In this document: one piece after another, positions 1-20,901 of the stretch | Layout: every line of letters starts with the position of its first letter | Numbering within the stretch: position 1 is the stretch's first letter | Source of the DNA: Branchiostoma belcheri | Lineage: Eukaryota > Chordata > Leptocardii > Amphioxiformes > Branchiostomatidae | Length of the DNA stretch: 64,000 nucleotides | NCBI RefSeq assembly: GCF_001625305.1 | Contig: NW_017803257.1 | Span: 410,046 to 474,045, forward strand | Direction of reading: 5' to 3' | The notes under the pieces: generated by a model | The model's input: the letters and a program-made list of their open reading frames with translations, nothing else | What the model was told of the DNA's origin: nothing | The model's database searches: none | Position numbers and translations under genes: made by a program

Positions 1-2984
1 TGAATCCAATTACACTGTATAGTCTTGTATGACTAGTCTCCAACATACAAGAGCTCATCTAATATAATATATTTATCATATCAAAGTTTAACCAACAACT
101 ACAGAATGCAAAGCTTTTGTTTCAACAGCGGACACTTTTTACAGTGAAGCCAATTTTTCTGTCCAAGTTTGGTGGAGGAGAGTATGACTATATATAGCAT
201 GTCAGTTTTGATTGACATGTTGATTGACATGAGGATGTGGCCCTGCCTGTAAGGAAGCCTTATGAATGTATTTAGTTCTAAGCCAGCTGACACCACAGTA
301 AGCCTGTCTGCAGGCCTGACATAGCTGGTTAGGGGGACCAATCGGGATGACAGACAAGGGATACATAGTTACAGGATTATGCCCCAACAGTTTAAAATTG
401 TTGGTTCTAGGATTTGGAAAATAAATATGATAAAATGGAAGATAAACCTGGAAACAGAGTCTGAGTAGAAACTCTGTACCTTTGTGCACACAGTCTTTAA
501 GTTAGGAAGTTAAGTCAAGTCAAGGGTTTTATTTTGCTTCGAATGCTTGTTCAGCCTACACAGAGGAGTGTGAGGAGTGAACATACAATGTAGTCTATCA
601 AAAAGTCATGCAATCAAAACTTACATTACAGTCATTCTCCTGAACTTGACTGATAAATCTATATAATTATATATGGTTCCCAAGGACCCTTTCAATAGAA
701 ATACTTCATGAAAGGCTTAAAGCTCCAAGAAAAAAAAAACTTGTCTAGCTCCAAGAAAAACCTGTCATTTGTCAGTACAGTAAATAGAAATGTCAAAGCT
801 TTGGTTACGGTGATTTTCTTTAACCTGAAAGAAGGTACAGGATTTCCTTTACATGCATTATATTGGATACCCCCTCCTAAAACTTCCCTTAATTACCTAG
901 TATAGAAACACTCTATGAAAAGCTCCCATCTATTCAGCCTTGTGGTTTGTCAGTATCCCTTTCACAGCTTACATTACCCCCACTTCCTTCAGCCTGAATA
1001 ACATTCCCCCAACCTGAATAACCCCCTCCCAGGGACAAGCCATTGTTTATTTCCGGGTCACCCTGCATGGCTGCTCCACAATACAAGCTCCCTCCGCCCC
1101 CACCGAACTTTAATAACACAGAAGTCCCCTTCTATAGCAGAGGACAGATGGTGGCAGTATAACTCCGTAGTAAACCGTGTCGGAGCGGTGTCACCGTAGC
1201 GGAAGCCATGCTTTCACAGCTTCACACCGTTTTGAAAAGGAGGTGACCTGTGGCAGGCTGTGAGGGACACGGTGGTTTGTTACATGCAGGAGTGTTGGGA
1301 AGGGTTTATTCTGTGTCAGTGTGGCTGTGAACAGCTGAGGGTTAGCTTCCTTCTAGAGGAGTTTTGCTATGGACGACTAGCTGTGAACACAGGTTAGACA
1401 TCCATCTTAAAGAATCTTCAAGGTTCTTAAGACCTCTTTCTTTCGTGTGTAGTGAGTAACAATTTAAGCTACATTCAGTTCTTGTAGAATTGGACAATAA
1501 TGAGTTCTTTGTATACTATTAGGAAATAGCTGCATGGGCACATTAACTGGGAGAACTGATGAAAAGTTGTCCTCAGGTTTAAAAGAATCTGTTAGTATCA
1601 AGTTCTTGGAATGGACATCTTTTGTATAGACTGCCGTTAAGGTGTGAAATTATCTGCCCAGGTAAACCAGGTGTACAGTCTGTCCAGGTGTTCTGGTGAC
1701 CTGTCCAGGCCAGGTACATGTAGCCACCAGACGTAATGATAGTTTGTTTACTGTTACTTTTAACATTCCCCACAGGTAACACGTATCTCATAGCAACCAG
1801 GTAAACCACAACGTCTCAGGACAGACTGAAGGGTCTCTGGGTTCCTTAACAGACATTTGTTTATACAGCACACCTGAGGTCGTGTACCTGAGAGAGTTTC
1901 TCAAGGAGTTTTGTATGTAAAACAAACTCGTCTTCAGTCTTTGTGGTTTTAGCTAAGAAGGGACTTTACATAGTTTATGTTGTTACCTTAGAGGGTTTAC
2001 TTAGCAAGTCTTTTCTTCCTGCCTATTGCATTCTTACAACTGCAGAGTCTAGTCAGAGTCTACAGGGGAAGCTTTTTCTTAGTTCTTGTTATGTTCAGCT
2101 TCTTAAGTTTGTGCACAAGTCTGGAGATTTCTTAAATGTATTGGCAGGCAATACAACTTTTCCAAATTGGACAGTGAAACTTTGGGTAAGTCAACTTTTG
2201 TGGAAAATTAATTACTGTATTCAACTATGCTTCAAAATTCATATTTTTTTCTTCTTTTATTATGTTTCTTTTTCTTCTTTTCAGCAAATGTTTTTGCAGG
2301 GTTGTCACAATGTTTAATCTCTGATTGCATGATCACAAGATGAATTCTATCATACCTGTAACTACACAGTACTGATGTCTCTAGCTAAACTCTGTCAGAC
2401 AGTTGACCTTTGGTTTATGGTGTTTGTTTAAGTAGCTAAACCTCCCACACAAACACAGTTATCTCTCACTAGCCGCACTTCTCATGTGTTACAAGGTGTG
2501 GACATCCGGATATTCTATATACATGCGTCCTAGCTTTTGTGGTTCTTCTGTAGAAGCTTCATGTACTCAGAAAGCAGCACTTTTGGAAAGGAGCCTCTGT
2601 GAATGAATTCCTTCCACCACCTTTGACGTCTGGATCTAAGAGCCTGACCATGTAGATGACTTAACCTGGCAACAAATACTAGACTAAGTATTCTATAGTG
2701 TAGCTGCTAGACTGGATTGAAGACTAGTGACATATTGTATTGTCAATTGTCTTATATCATCAACAGTTATTCTTAACTCCCCACACTTCTGACCATTTTG
2801 ATTTTTGTTCCAGCTAACACGAGCTCCAAATTTTCTCATCCTACTTCTACAAAAAGCACACTCAGTCAGATACAGGCTGAGTGTACTTTTTGATCCAGGC
2901 ACACTTCTGACCATGATTATGACTTCTGTTACAGCTACCAGGCTTGAGTGAGAAACACCCCAGGAATACACTAGAACAGCTACA
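1..2984. other. No gene recognised upstream of the fibrinogen-domain gene
   Basis: No open reading frame here shows a recognisable domain or a convincing exon chain. Positions 2785-2825 and 2904-2945 are two related segments, each containing 'cacacttctgaccat' and then a pyrimidine tract ending in cag (ttgttccag and tctgttacag). The second lies just ahead of the start codon at 2985, so it could be the acceptor of a 5' untranslated exon. The rest is AT-rich non-coding sequence. Confidence 0.5.
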
Positions 2985-5900
2985 ATGGTCCAAGTGAGCT
3001 CCATCCTGCTCCTCCTGTCTGCCCTGTTGGGACTGTCGGCCGCGGGGGGAGAGGACGCGCTGTGTTCATGTACCCAGGGGGACCAGCCCATTCTCCCAAC
3101 CAGCGGGGGGAACCAGGTCTATACCATTGTTATACCCAACAACAACAACGGGGGGGAGTCACCCACATGTGTCACCGCAGACATTGCGCCTTCCACTGCG
3201 GAGAAGATTCAGACAAGAATCGTCCTACTCGAGAACAAGATTCTTAAGGAGACATTGCTGAATAAGGAACAAGACGCCACCTTGGCTAGACTTGAGAGGG
3301 AAAGAACACTACAAGTTAACACAACCAAACCTGACAAGCCGTCAGGGAAAGAATCTAACGTTAAGGACCAACCGGTTGAAGCGAAATTCTCAGGGAGCAT
3401 CCAGACGGAGTTTAAGGCGTACCTCGAGGACGATCGCGCGAGTTTCCTCAGCGGGACGGCACCGGCGTATGTCATGGACGTGCCCAAACCCTCCCACCAC
3501 CACAGGAAGGACACGACCTTGAGCCACAAGGACGCGACCTTGCGCGGCATTATGGAGCAGCTGGAGGCGCAGGAGAAACGTCTGTCAGAGACCCAGGAGA
3601 CCGACAAGGACCAGGAGGAGAAGTTTGCTGAGATTTTCCGGCGGAACAACAACCTGTCCGTGGAGATGGCAAGGTCGAAGCTGGCCAGCGCCAAGGTCAC
3701 GGCGACCTTGGAGAAGCTGCAGCAGTCGAACAAGAACCTGAGTCAGCAGCTGGGGGCTGCACAGGAGGAGAACAGGCAGCAGAGGGTCAAACTGCAGGAG
3801 ACCTGGGAGGTGGGTTGAAAATTATATATACAGAACTTCTGCCTACTTCTTAGCCTTCTCCCTGCTGCCTACCCCCATAACTGATAGAAGTATGGCGCCA
3901 AGAGGATACCTTAGCAGGCTGAGGGTTGACGTACTTTCCTACATACTTCTAGATATAGTGTTGAAGCAAGATCAAATTTTCATGAACTAGACCACATGCT
4001 ATAAGAAGGCAAAGCTAAGAAACTTGAGTTTCCTGCAAAAGGCTCAATAATTTGTTCCAATTGTTCATATTTTCATGACCCTACAACCCAAAAATGCACA
4101 CAGATTAGGAACATCAATGCAACAAATTGTGGTTTCCTTACATTTCGAAACCTGCCTCTGTGAATGCCATACCCATGTTGCCCCCCCTCCCCCAGGTGTT
4201 AGTGGACTACAAGTCGTCCTTTAACCAGCTGGTCGGGCAGTTCCAGCAACTCGCCAAGGTCAACACACACCTGGAGACAACGGTCAAGAACCTGTCCCAG
4301 ACACTGCAGCACCTGCAGCAGGTGGGTAACACACCTGTAAATACCTGTATAGTATTACACACCTGTTCACACTTTCTTACATTTTTCACCAATGACTCAT
4401 GACTGTTATACTGGTTGACTGTTATAATGACATATAACTGTAACTGTTATAATGACATATCACCTTTTTGCAACTTTCACCTATGACCTATCACCTTTGT
4501 TAAAGCTTTACAATGTATGACCTATCACCTTTGATTCATGACCTATCACCTTTCTTACAGCTCTTTAACCTATGACCTATGGCCTTTCCCACAGACCTAT
4601 AACCACCAGCAGACGAAGCTTGCCTCCATGGAGCAGGCAGTACAGAACTGCACCAGGGGCTGCCGGGGTGCAGTAATGCACAGCAGCCAACAGGGGGCGG
4701 CAGTGTACAGGACCAGCCAGGCTGCAGCGCTGCTCAGCAGCAGCCAGGGGTCCTCGGTGCACAGTCAGGGTGTACCGCTGCACAGTACCAGCCAGGGAGT
4801 ACCGCTGAGCCAGCCCAGTGTCCGGCCGTATGAGACCACAGGAGCGGGGTACCCGTACCACATGCTGGAGAAGGGCATTCAGCTCAAACAGGCGCCACAG
4901 TGAGTACAGGCAGCTTCAGTTTAAATACTCATTATGGTGAAAACTTCTCAGATCTCAAAATGTTTTTTAGGCTACATGTCAAAAGACAACCATGGCCTAG
5001 GACTCTCACCAAACAAAGTATCAAATCAGAATGTTTGCCTCAAGACTTTGATTTTGTGCCCAGACTTTGAGACACTGTTTTCCTTCATGCTCTAGACTTA
5101 CAATTTGTATATCTTGGAGTAGAGAAGCAGTCAGTAGATAGCTTTTACTGTTTACGAAAGTATTGACTGTGTGAGACCCAGGAGGATTGAAAACTACATT
5201 TTGCTTCTTGTAGACTGCTGTCAGCAGAGAAGGCCTGGGAGATCCACAATCAGAAGAGCAACGCAAACACACAGGACACTCAGGGGTACGGAGGCACCCA
5301 GCATCAGGAGCCGAGCTACTACTACAGCGGGGGCAGCTACGGGGGGTCAGATACGGGGAACACGTACGGTAACAGCTACGGGAACACCTATCAGAACTCT
5401 GGTTCGGGGAGTAGCTATGGCAACACTGGCGGTAGCTATGGCAACACTGGTACAGGCGGTAGCTATGGCAACACTGGAGGTAGCTATGGCAACACAGGTG
5501 GTAGCTATGGCAACACAGGTGGTAACTATGGCAACACAGGTGGTAACTATGGCAATACTGGTAACACCTATGGCAGCACGGGTAACACCTATGGCAGCAG
5601 GGGTAACACCTATGGCAGTGGAGGCACAGCGAACACCTATGGATCCTATAGTGCTGGAAACACCCTCGGGAATACCGGTACAGGGAGCACCTACGGAAGT
5701 GGCAGTACGGGGAGCGCGTACGGAAGCAACGGAGTAGGGAGTACCTATGTCGGCAGCAACACAGGAAATGCCTATGTGAGTGCTGGAAACACATACCAGG
5801 GTGGCAGTAGTGTTTACAGGAGTGGGGAAAGTTCCGGTAGCGTCTATCGCAGCGGAAGCTCGGCAAACACTTATCGCAGCAGCAGCGATGGAGGCAGAAA

Positions 5901-8391
5901 CACCGCAGCATTTACGCAGTCTGAGACCAGCTGGCTGTATCCCGGCAACGACGGAAACACCCAGGACCAGCTGTCCACGTATCCACGCAGTCAAGACCCA
6001 ACTTACGACCCCGAACAACCCGAAAAACAGCCCACATACGACCCGGACGGTTACCAAGCAGACGCACCAGCCCCCGCAAAGCTCCTCGCTTCCGAGCCGG
6101 CGAAACCGGTCGTTAGGCAGCCGCTGACGTTCGTTAAGGCTAATGATGCGGCCACGCCAATGAAGGACTACGAACAGGAGTACCTGGCACAGTATAAGGA
6201 CGCCCAGTACACCGAGCCCAACGCTGCGTTCGGGGACTCAGCCTACGAACCCATCTCAGACCTACTCAAGGTGTGTTTGTTTGCTTCCTTGAATGTTAAT
6301 ATTGGGATTAACCATTTAGTAATACAAAAAAAGTATATTTAGTATCTTATCACAATTTGTCTAGCCTGGATCCTGTTTTTTTATTTTTGCCACACTGGGC
6401 TAAGTACAGCTCACAACAAAACATGATGAACAGAATCTGATACAAAGAAACTAAAGTATCGTTATACAAATTCAAATTCTCCTCTCCCTTTTCAGTTATT
6501 AGTAGAAATAAAAGAACAGATAAAATTGAGGTTTTCAATGCAAGAATGCTTAATTAAGATGATGTCTAAGTGGCTAAGCTGCAGTAGACACAGTAGACAA
6601 ACAGTAAGGCCATGGGACTAGCTTTATCCTTGTTGTTTCAGGTGACGAACCTGCCCCGAGACTGTGCGGACTGGTTTGTAACCGGCCACCTGAAGTCAGA
6701 CATCTACATGGTGGAGCCGACAGACTGGCAAAGCTTCCCCGTATCATGTGACATGGACACGGCAGGAGGCGGCTGGACTGTGCTACAGGTGGGTGTGTTT
6801 GTTTGTGTGTTTGTTTTTTCGTAAGTGATGCCGAGGAAGAGTGATGGATATCACTCAAAATGTCCAAAATTAATTTCCGTACCATAACTTTTAGAACTAG
6901 CAGCAGAGTTTGAATTGCCTATGGTAATTTGTTTACCAGGATGTCTAACCTTCATGAATGTATGATACATCTTAGTAACTTCTTCTAAATTTATATGAGA
7001 ATGATTTAGTTTCAAGATTTAGTATAATTTTAAAGGAGGAGAGCTTAGCATTTTCTCAGGCATTTTCTCTCCTCCTAAACTCAAAGGGCTTCAAAATTGT
7101 ACTCCAATTGACACAAATCTTCAGTTGTCACTAAACTGTTTTGTTTAAAATTTTGTTTACTCTTATCCCAGCGACGCACAGATGGAAGTGTGAATTTCAA
7201 CCGTGACTGGTCGGACTACTCTCGTGGGTTCGGCACGATTAGCGGGGAACACTGGCTCGGCCTTGATAACCTGTACTACCTCACCCGACAACGCAACTAC
7301 AAACTCCGCATCGACCTGACGGACTGGACGGGGAAACGTGTCTTCGCCGAGTACGACCAGTTCTACATCGATGGAGAGGACGACAGGTATTTGTCTTTAT
7401 TTGTAATATAAACCTCACATTTGTTTTTATGCTTACGAAAATAGTTTCAACAGGTTTGTAGAGTAAAGGATACAGGGGTTTTCTTTTACACAACCAATAT
7501 TGTCTTACATGTACCTTGCTTACGTTTCGATGTCTATCAGACACCAAGCTGAACTCCAGTCAGAAGTCTGATTTTAGACACTGAAATGTATAAGGCAAGG
7601 TAAGAAAGATTGGTTGACAATGTGTAAAAGAAACCCTCTGACTGTATCCTATTAATTTGTGTACCTGCTATGTCATTGGAAAACAATAAAAATCTGAATC
7701 TGAATCCCAGGTACCGGCTGCACATCTCGGGTTACCGTGGCAACGCCAACGACTCGATGGTGTACCACGACAAGCAGAGGTACTGTATCATTCTGTATCT
7801 GTTACTGTATAGCCAGTACTTAGTCTATTTAAAATATTTATATATAACCGCCCTTAGGTGTAACACACCAGCTTCTGTATCATTCTGTATCTGTACCTTT
7901 GAACATCTAACACTAAACACTGTTTAAAGCTATCAAATAATAAATTCTGTATCGTTCTGTATATCTAAATCTAAACATTGTTTAAAGCTATCTTTATCTG
8001 TAATCTTTATCTGTAATCTTTATCTGTATCTTTACCTTTGAACATCCACATTTTGTAACTTCTAGACATTGTTTAAGAGCTATAATGATTATGCCCCTAC
8101 TGTGATTGGTGACAGCGGGTTTTGTACCCTTTCCAGCTTATAAAGTTTGTCTTTCTGTGTAGGTTCAGCACGAGAGACCGCGACCACGACCGCAGCGGGG
8201 GCCACTGCGCGGAGCAGTGCAGTAGCGGCTGGTGGTTTAACAACTGCCACTTCTCCAACCTGAACGGGGTGTACCACCAGGGCGGGCCCTACAACCACAC
8301 CTTCCGCTCGGGCATCGAGTGGTACCACTGGAAGGGCAAGAGCTACTCCCTCAAGGGCGTGGAGATGAAGGTCAGACCGTCAGACTTCTGA
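2985..8391 (+). CDS. Secreted coiled-coil protein with C-terminal fibrinogen domain (FREP / angiopoietin-like)
   Basis: Eight exons join in frame to 990 aa: 2985-3809, 4196-4321, 4595-4899, 5214-6270, 6642-6788, 7172-7386, 7711-7779, 8163-8391. Residues 1-21 are a signal peptide (MVQVSSILLLLSALLGLSAA). Residues about 75-115 and 185-317 are charged heptad-like coiled coil. Exon 4 encodes a Gly/Ser/Asn/Thr/Tyr-rich low-complexity region (about 440-680), much of it GGSYGNT-type repeats. Residues about 773-988 are a fibrinogen C-terminal domain. It begins with RDCADW and has CDMDTAGGGWTVLQRR, WLGLDNLYYLT and a DRDHD segment in place of the usual calcium-site DxDND. It ends SSGWWFNNCHFSNLNGVYHQ then SYSLKGVEMKVRP. 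The NLNGVY...SYSL end resembles angiopoietin-like proteins, but the repeat region is unlike vertebrate members. An extracellular recognition, matrix or signalling role is inferred. Assignment to a vertebrate orthologue is not possible here. Confidence 0.9.
4400..4594 (+). repeat. Tandem repeats ending in splice-acceptor-like tracts
   Basis: Intron 2 of the fibrinogen-domain gene ends in at least five imperfect copies of a roughly 25-35 bp unit containing 'atgacctatcaccttt'. At least two copies finish with an acceptor-like sequence: ctttcttacag at about 4550-4560, and the used site ctttcccacag ending at 4594. Confidence 0.7.
5409..5620 (+). repeat. Coding minisatellite, GGSYGNT-type units
   Basis: Inside exon 4 of the fibrinogen-domain gene, 18- to 27-bp units, mostly 21 bp, encode GGSYGNT and variants (GNTYGS, GGNYGNT) in tandem. 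Unit length stays a multiple of 3, so copy-number change would preserve the reading frame. The encoded stretch is rich in Ser and Thr and may be O-glycosylated (inference). Confidence 0.85.
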
Positions 8392-8522
8392 TGACCACCT
8401 TCAGGTGTTAGCTCAATGTCATTTATACACACTTTGAACAACTCCAGGACTTTCTGCTTCAACTACGTCAAATTTCTCAGAGATGAAGGTCAGACCATTC
8501 AGACTTCTGATGATGACCTTCA
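8359..8522 (+). repeat. Duplicated end of the last fibrinogen-domain exon
   Basis: Positions 8359-8402, the last coding bases, the stop codon and the start of the 3' UTR, recur with few changes at 8480-8522. Both copies contain 'gagatgaaggtcagacc' and then 'cagacttctgatga'. The second copy lies in the 3' UTR. Confidence 0.8.
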
Positions 8523-8808
8523 GGACGACCTTAAGGATGACCTTCAACACACCTGTCTGCTAAACGTTGCCAGTGTTTCACTACAACACATTTTTTATGT
8601 ACATGTGACCGTGAGTGAAGAGTTTATAAAGATCAAACACACCTGTCTCATGTCTAACATTTCTGATGATCACTTTGACTTGAACAACTACAAGTAAAAG
8701 TGTGTGGAAACTAAGTTTGATCAAACTTCTCAGTTGGAACCAAAAACCTCAAGTCACTTCCCCAAAGCACTTCCACATGTTGCTAGCTAGTACCGAGTAC
8801 ACCCATGT

Positions 8809-8814
8809 AATAAA
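8809..8814 (+). terminator. Candidate polyadenylation signal of the fibrinogen-domain gene
   Basis: AATAAA lies about 420 bases after the stop codon. Others on the same strand lie near 8945 and 9769, so the real 3' end is not fixed by sequence alone. Confidence 0.45.
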
Positions 8815-10475
8815 TGAAAACAAGCACATCTTGATTTCTTAGAAACAGAGCATTATTTACGACACTTATTCAAGACTCAGTAAATAGACCCGCTTTGCAC
8901 CTGTGACACAGAGAACCATCCTCAGGGATTCAGTATTCCAACCAAATAAATGTCACTCCACAATCATGGAAGAACAACGTTCTGTCACCGACTGCATTCA
9001 GACATACATGTACATGTACAGCACTGTATATGACTGTAGAACATCTATTACTCTGTTTCTTATGTGATAAACTGATGATTGAGTCTCCATGTATATCTAC
9101 AAACCACCATGTACAAAACTGCTGATTTCTCTTAAAATTTTATGGAATTTATCATATTCAACATTATATCAAATCTCAATTCAAAAATTATGTCAGGATT
9201 CCTGTTCATTCTTAGTGTTTTACGCCTGTTTTTTCAACATCTAGTTCTACTTTTTTACTCCACCTCCTACAGGGCAAAAACAAGAATAAAACTGTGAGAA
9301 TGAATAGATCCATATATCTGGATAGAGAACTTAATATACATTGTGCCATTTGTGTCTTATATTGACTGAGGTAAGTTATGAAGAAAGATTCTATAATTGT
9401 GGAAAAACCTATTATTAGTTTCTGGTATCAGAACATATCTTTGAAGCATCTCATTTTTGTTATTGTGAGTCACAGCTAGTATTTATGCAAATTAGTTATG
9501 CAAATTAGCCCAGGTCAACGCCCTGAGTTGTAAATATTGCCTTTATTCATTATTTTCTATTCGTTAGTATTAATTAGTCTTCATCATTATGACGCTCTGT
9601 AAGAGTTATCCAATCTTTTCATTTTTATCACTCGTGTATTTTTAAGCATTATTATTTTATTATATTGAACATTCATGGTGCTACAGAACATACTGTTTAC
9701 CTCTTAGGTGGTTTGTTTGTTGGGTACTTTGTATAGTTAGTGTTTATGTGTATTTTTGAACCCAGAATAAAATTATTTCTTCTCTAACTAGGTTGCTTGA
9801 ATCTGCTTTCATTTCTTGTAGGAATTCATAATCATCAATAACGATAGCAAGTTAGTGAATTTGCAATCTTGTGATTAACCCCAAAACTTTTAACACAACC
9901 AGAAGAAAAATTGCATTTAATTCTAAAGACCAAGCAGAGGCAAATGTTGACAGATCTGAATTCTGACTATAGTTATCTACAGACCCATGGCACATGATAT
10001 ACACATCAGATTCCGTATATAAATGGTTACAGTTTCTAACTTACCTTTGGCCTTAGCTCCTCAATCAACAAAAGTCCTGTTGTGTTGGTGGACAAAAAAT
10101 CACCTCCAGACTTTTCTGTCTTGTGCTTCAACGTCAACTTATACATGTAACTCATATCTGTATACACCAGTATGTGCACACTGGTGCCAACTTATAACCA
10201 TTTTTATCACACAATAAAGCAAAATAAAACCTCAACTGACCAATAATCTCTAAGATTCAGGCTACCAACACAAACTGTAGGTCAAGCAACTGCATCCTGG
10301 GCTAGCAAAAAAGACTTACAGACAAAGAGCAGAATCACATGTAATATTGATTATAAACTTTGTATCAAAATATAATATTACACAATAATGGACAACCCGT
10401 CCAGCCAGGGACAGGCTTAGGGAATAATTGTGTCAACAACAATCCCCAGGATTGTTTGATTGTTTGTTTGTTTGA
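8815..10475. other. Convergent intergenic region, no gene seen
   Basis: This lies between the ends of the convergent fibrinogen-domain and KIFAP3 genes. I see only AT-rich sequence, possible 3' UTRs and polyadenylation motifs on both strands (for example tttatt at 9541 and 9655 for the minus strand). I looked for a further KIFAP3 C-terminal exon with Tyr/Gly-rich codons and did not find one. Confidence 0.5.
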
Positions 10476-19976
<9,501 letters not shown>

Positions 19977-20901
19977 TGTGGTGCGTTGACTTGCTCACAG
20001 TTGTTAGTGGGAAGGAGAAATGCAGCGTTTTCTTCAATGTTTACAAACTGTTTACTTCTCTTCCGCCATTTTCCACAGAGATCAGGAATTCTGCGCACTG
20101 CATGACGGGACATTTGTTGGACTGTTACATGTGGAAGTGGGGAATATGAAAACTAAATGTATTGTTAAGTCATCATCGTCATGTAAAATAGAAAAATAAA
20201 TAAAAATCATTTTACTGCCTATTAAAGTCAAATAAAGATTTTAAATAAAACCAATTTTTATCAATCATTTTATTATATAACTTCATATTTCCCCCGTTTT
20301 TCATAGTGCACTCTTCCAAATGTGACCTAGGTCAGCCGGATTTCGCGCGATTACGTCACGTGCAGGATGGACAATACCACTTTAGAAAAAATAGGTAGTG
20401 CAACTTCATAATGCATATTAAATATGATAACTTAGGAAACATAACGGCCTCAACTGCAAATATTTTCATACGAAAGTAAAGCGTAATGCTATAATTTGAC
20501 ATAAGTGTTGATTTAATGAAAACTGGTGATCATATGCTAAACATTTGAGGACACAAACAACCTCGCACCCCCTAAAATGGTATCTCCCAAGTGTGACATT
20601 ACAAAAGCGCGTCCCAGAAAGTCCATTGAAGCTATTGCACAACGTTGCAGGATCGTACAGCGGCTGGCGGCTATAAATGGCCTGAAATATTCCGCCCAGC
20701 CGTCTAAACCAGCCAACCCTGCCCGGCGGACGGCTAAAAATACCCGACCGCGTGGCGCAAGCCGAGAAGAAGCTACCGAGGGAGAGAGGGGAACCTTTGG
20801 CCGCGCTTTCCACGTGGCGGGCGCGCCATATCTTACACAGCGTCTCCCTCCATCTTAAGTTTCTCACTTTCCTGGCGTCTTGACGACACCAAAACGTCAG
20901 C
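19977..20901. promoter_or_regulatory. Divergent promoter region between KIFAP3 and the E2 gene
   Basis: The two start codons are 925 bases apart. A YY1-type motif AAAATGGCGG (minus strand, 20072-20063) lies about 90 bases before the KIFAP3 start. 'tttcgcgcgattacgtcacgtg' in parts at 20340-20361 has E2F-like TTTCGCGCG and CRE-like TTACGTCACG. The segment 20577-20860 is GC-rich and ends with CCATCTTAAG, a reverse YY1-like element, about 45 bases before the E2 start. Motif calls are by eye. Confidence 0.5.

Noticed and set aside
1943-2317. 124-codon plus-strand frame
   Set aside because: Hydrophobic, T-rich composition, no domain and no supporting splice sites.
5021-5911. Long minus-strand open frame rich in Cys/His/Tyr
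   Set aside because: It is the antisense of the GGSYGNT coding repeat; its composition comes from the repeat and it has no domain or splice context.
5347-6057. Minus-strand Ala/Thr/Val-rich frame opposite exon 4
   Set aside because: Another shadow of the repeat exon of the fibrinogen-domain gene.
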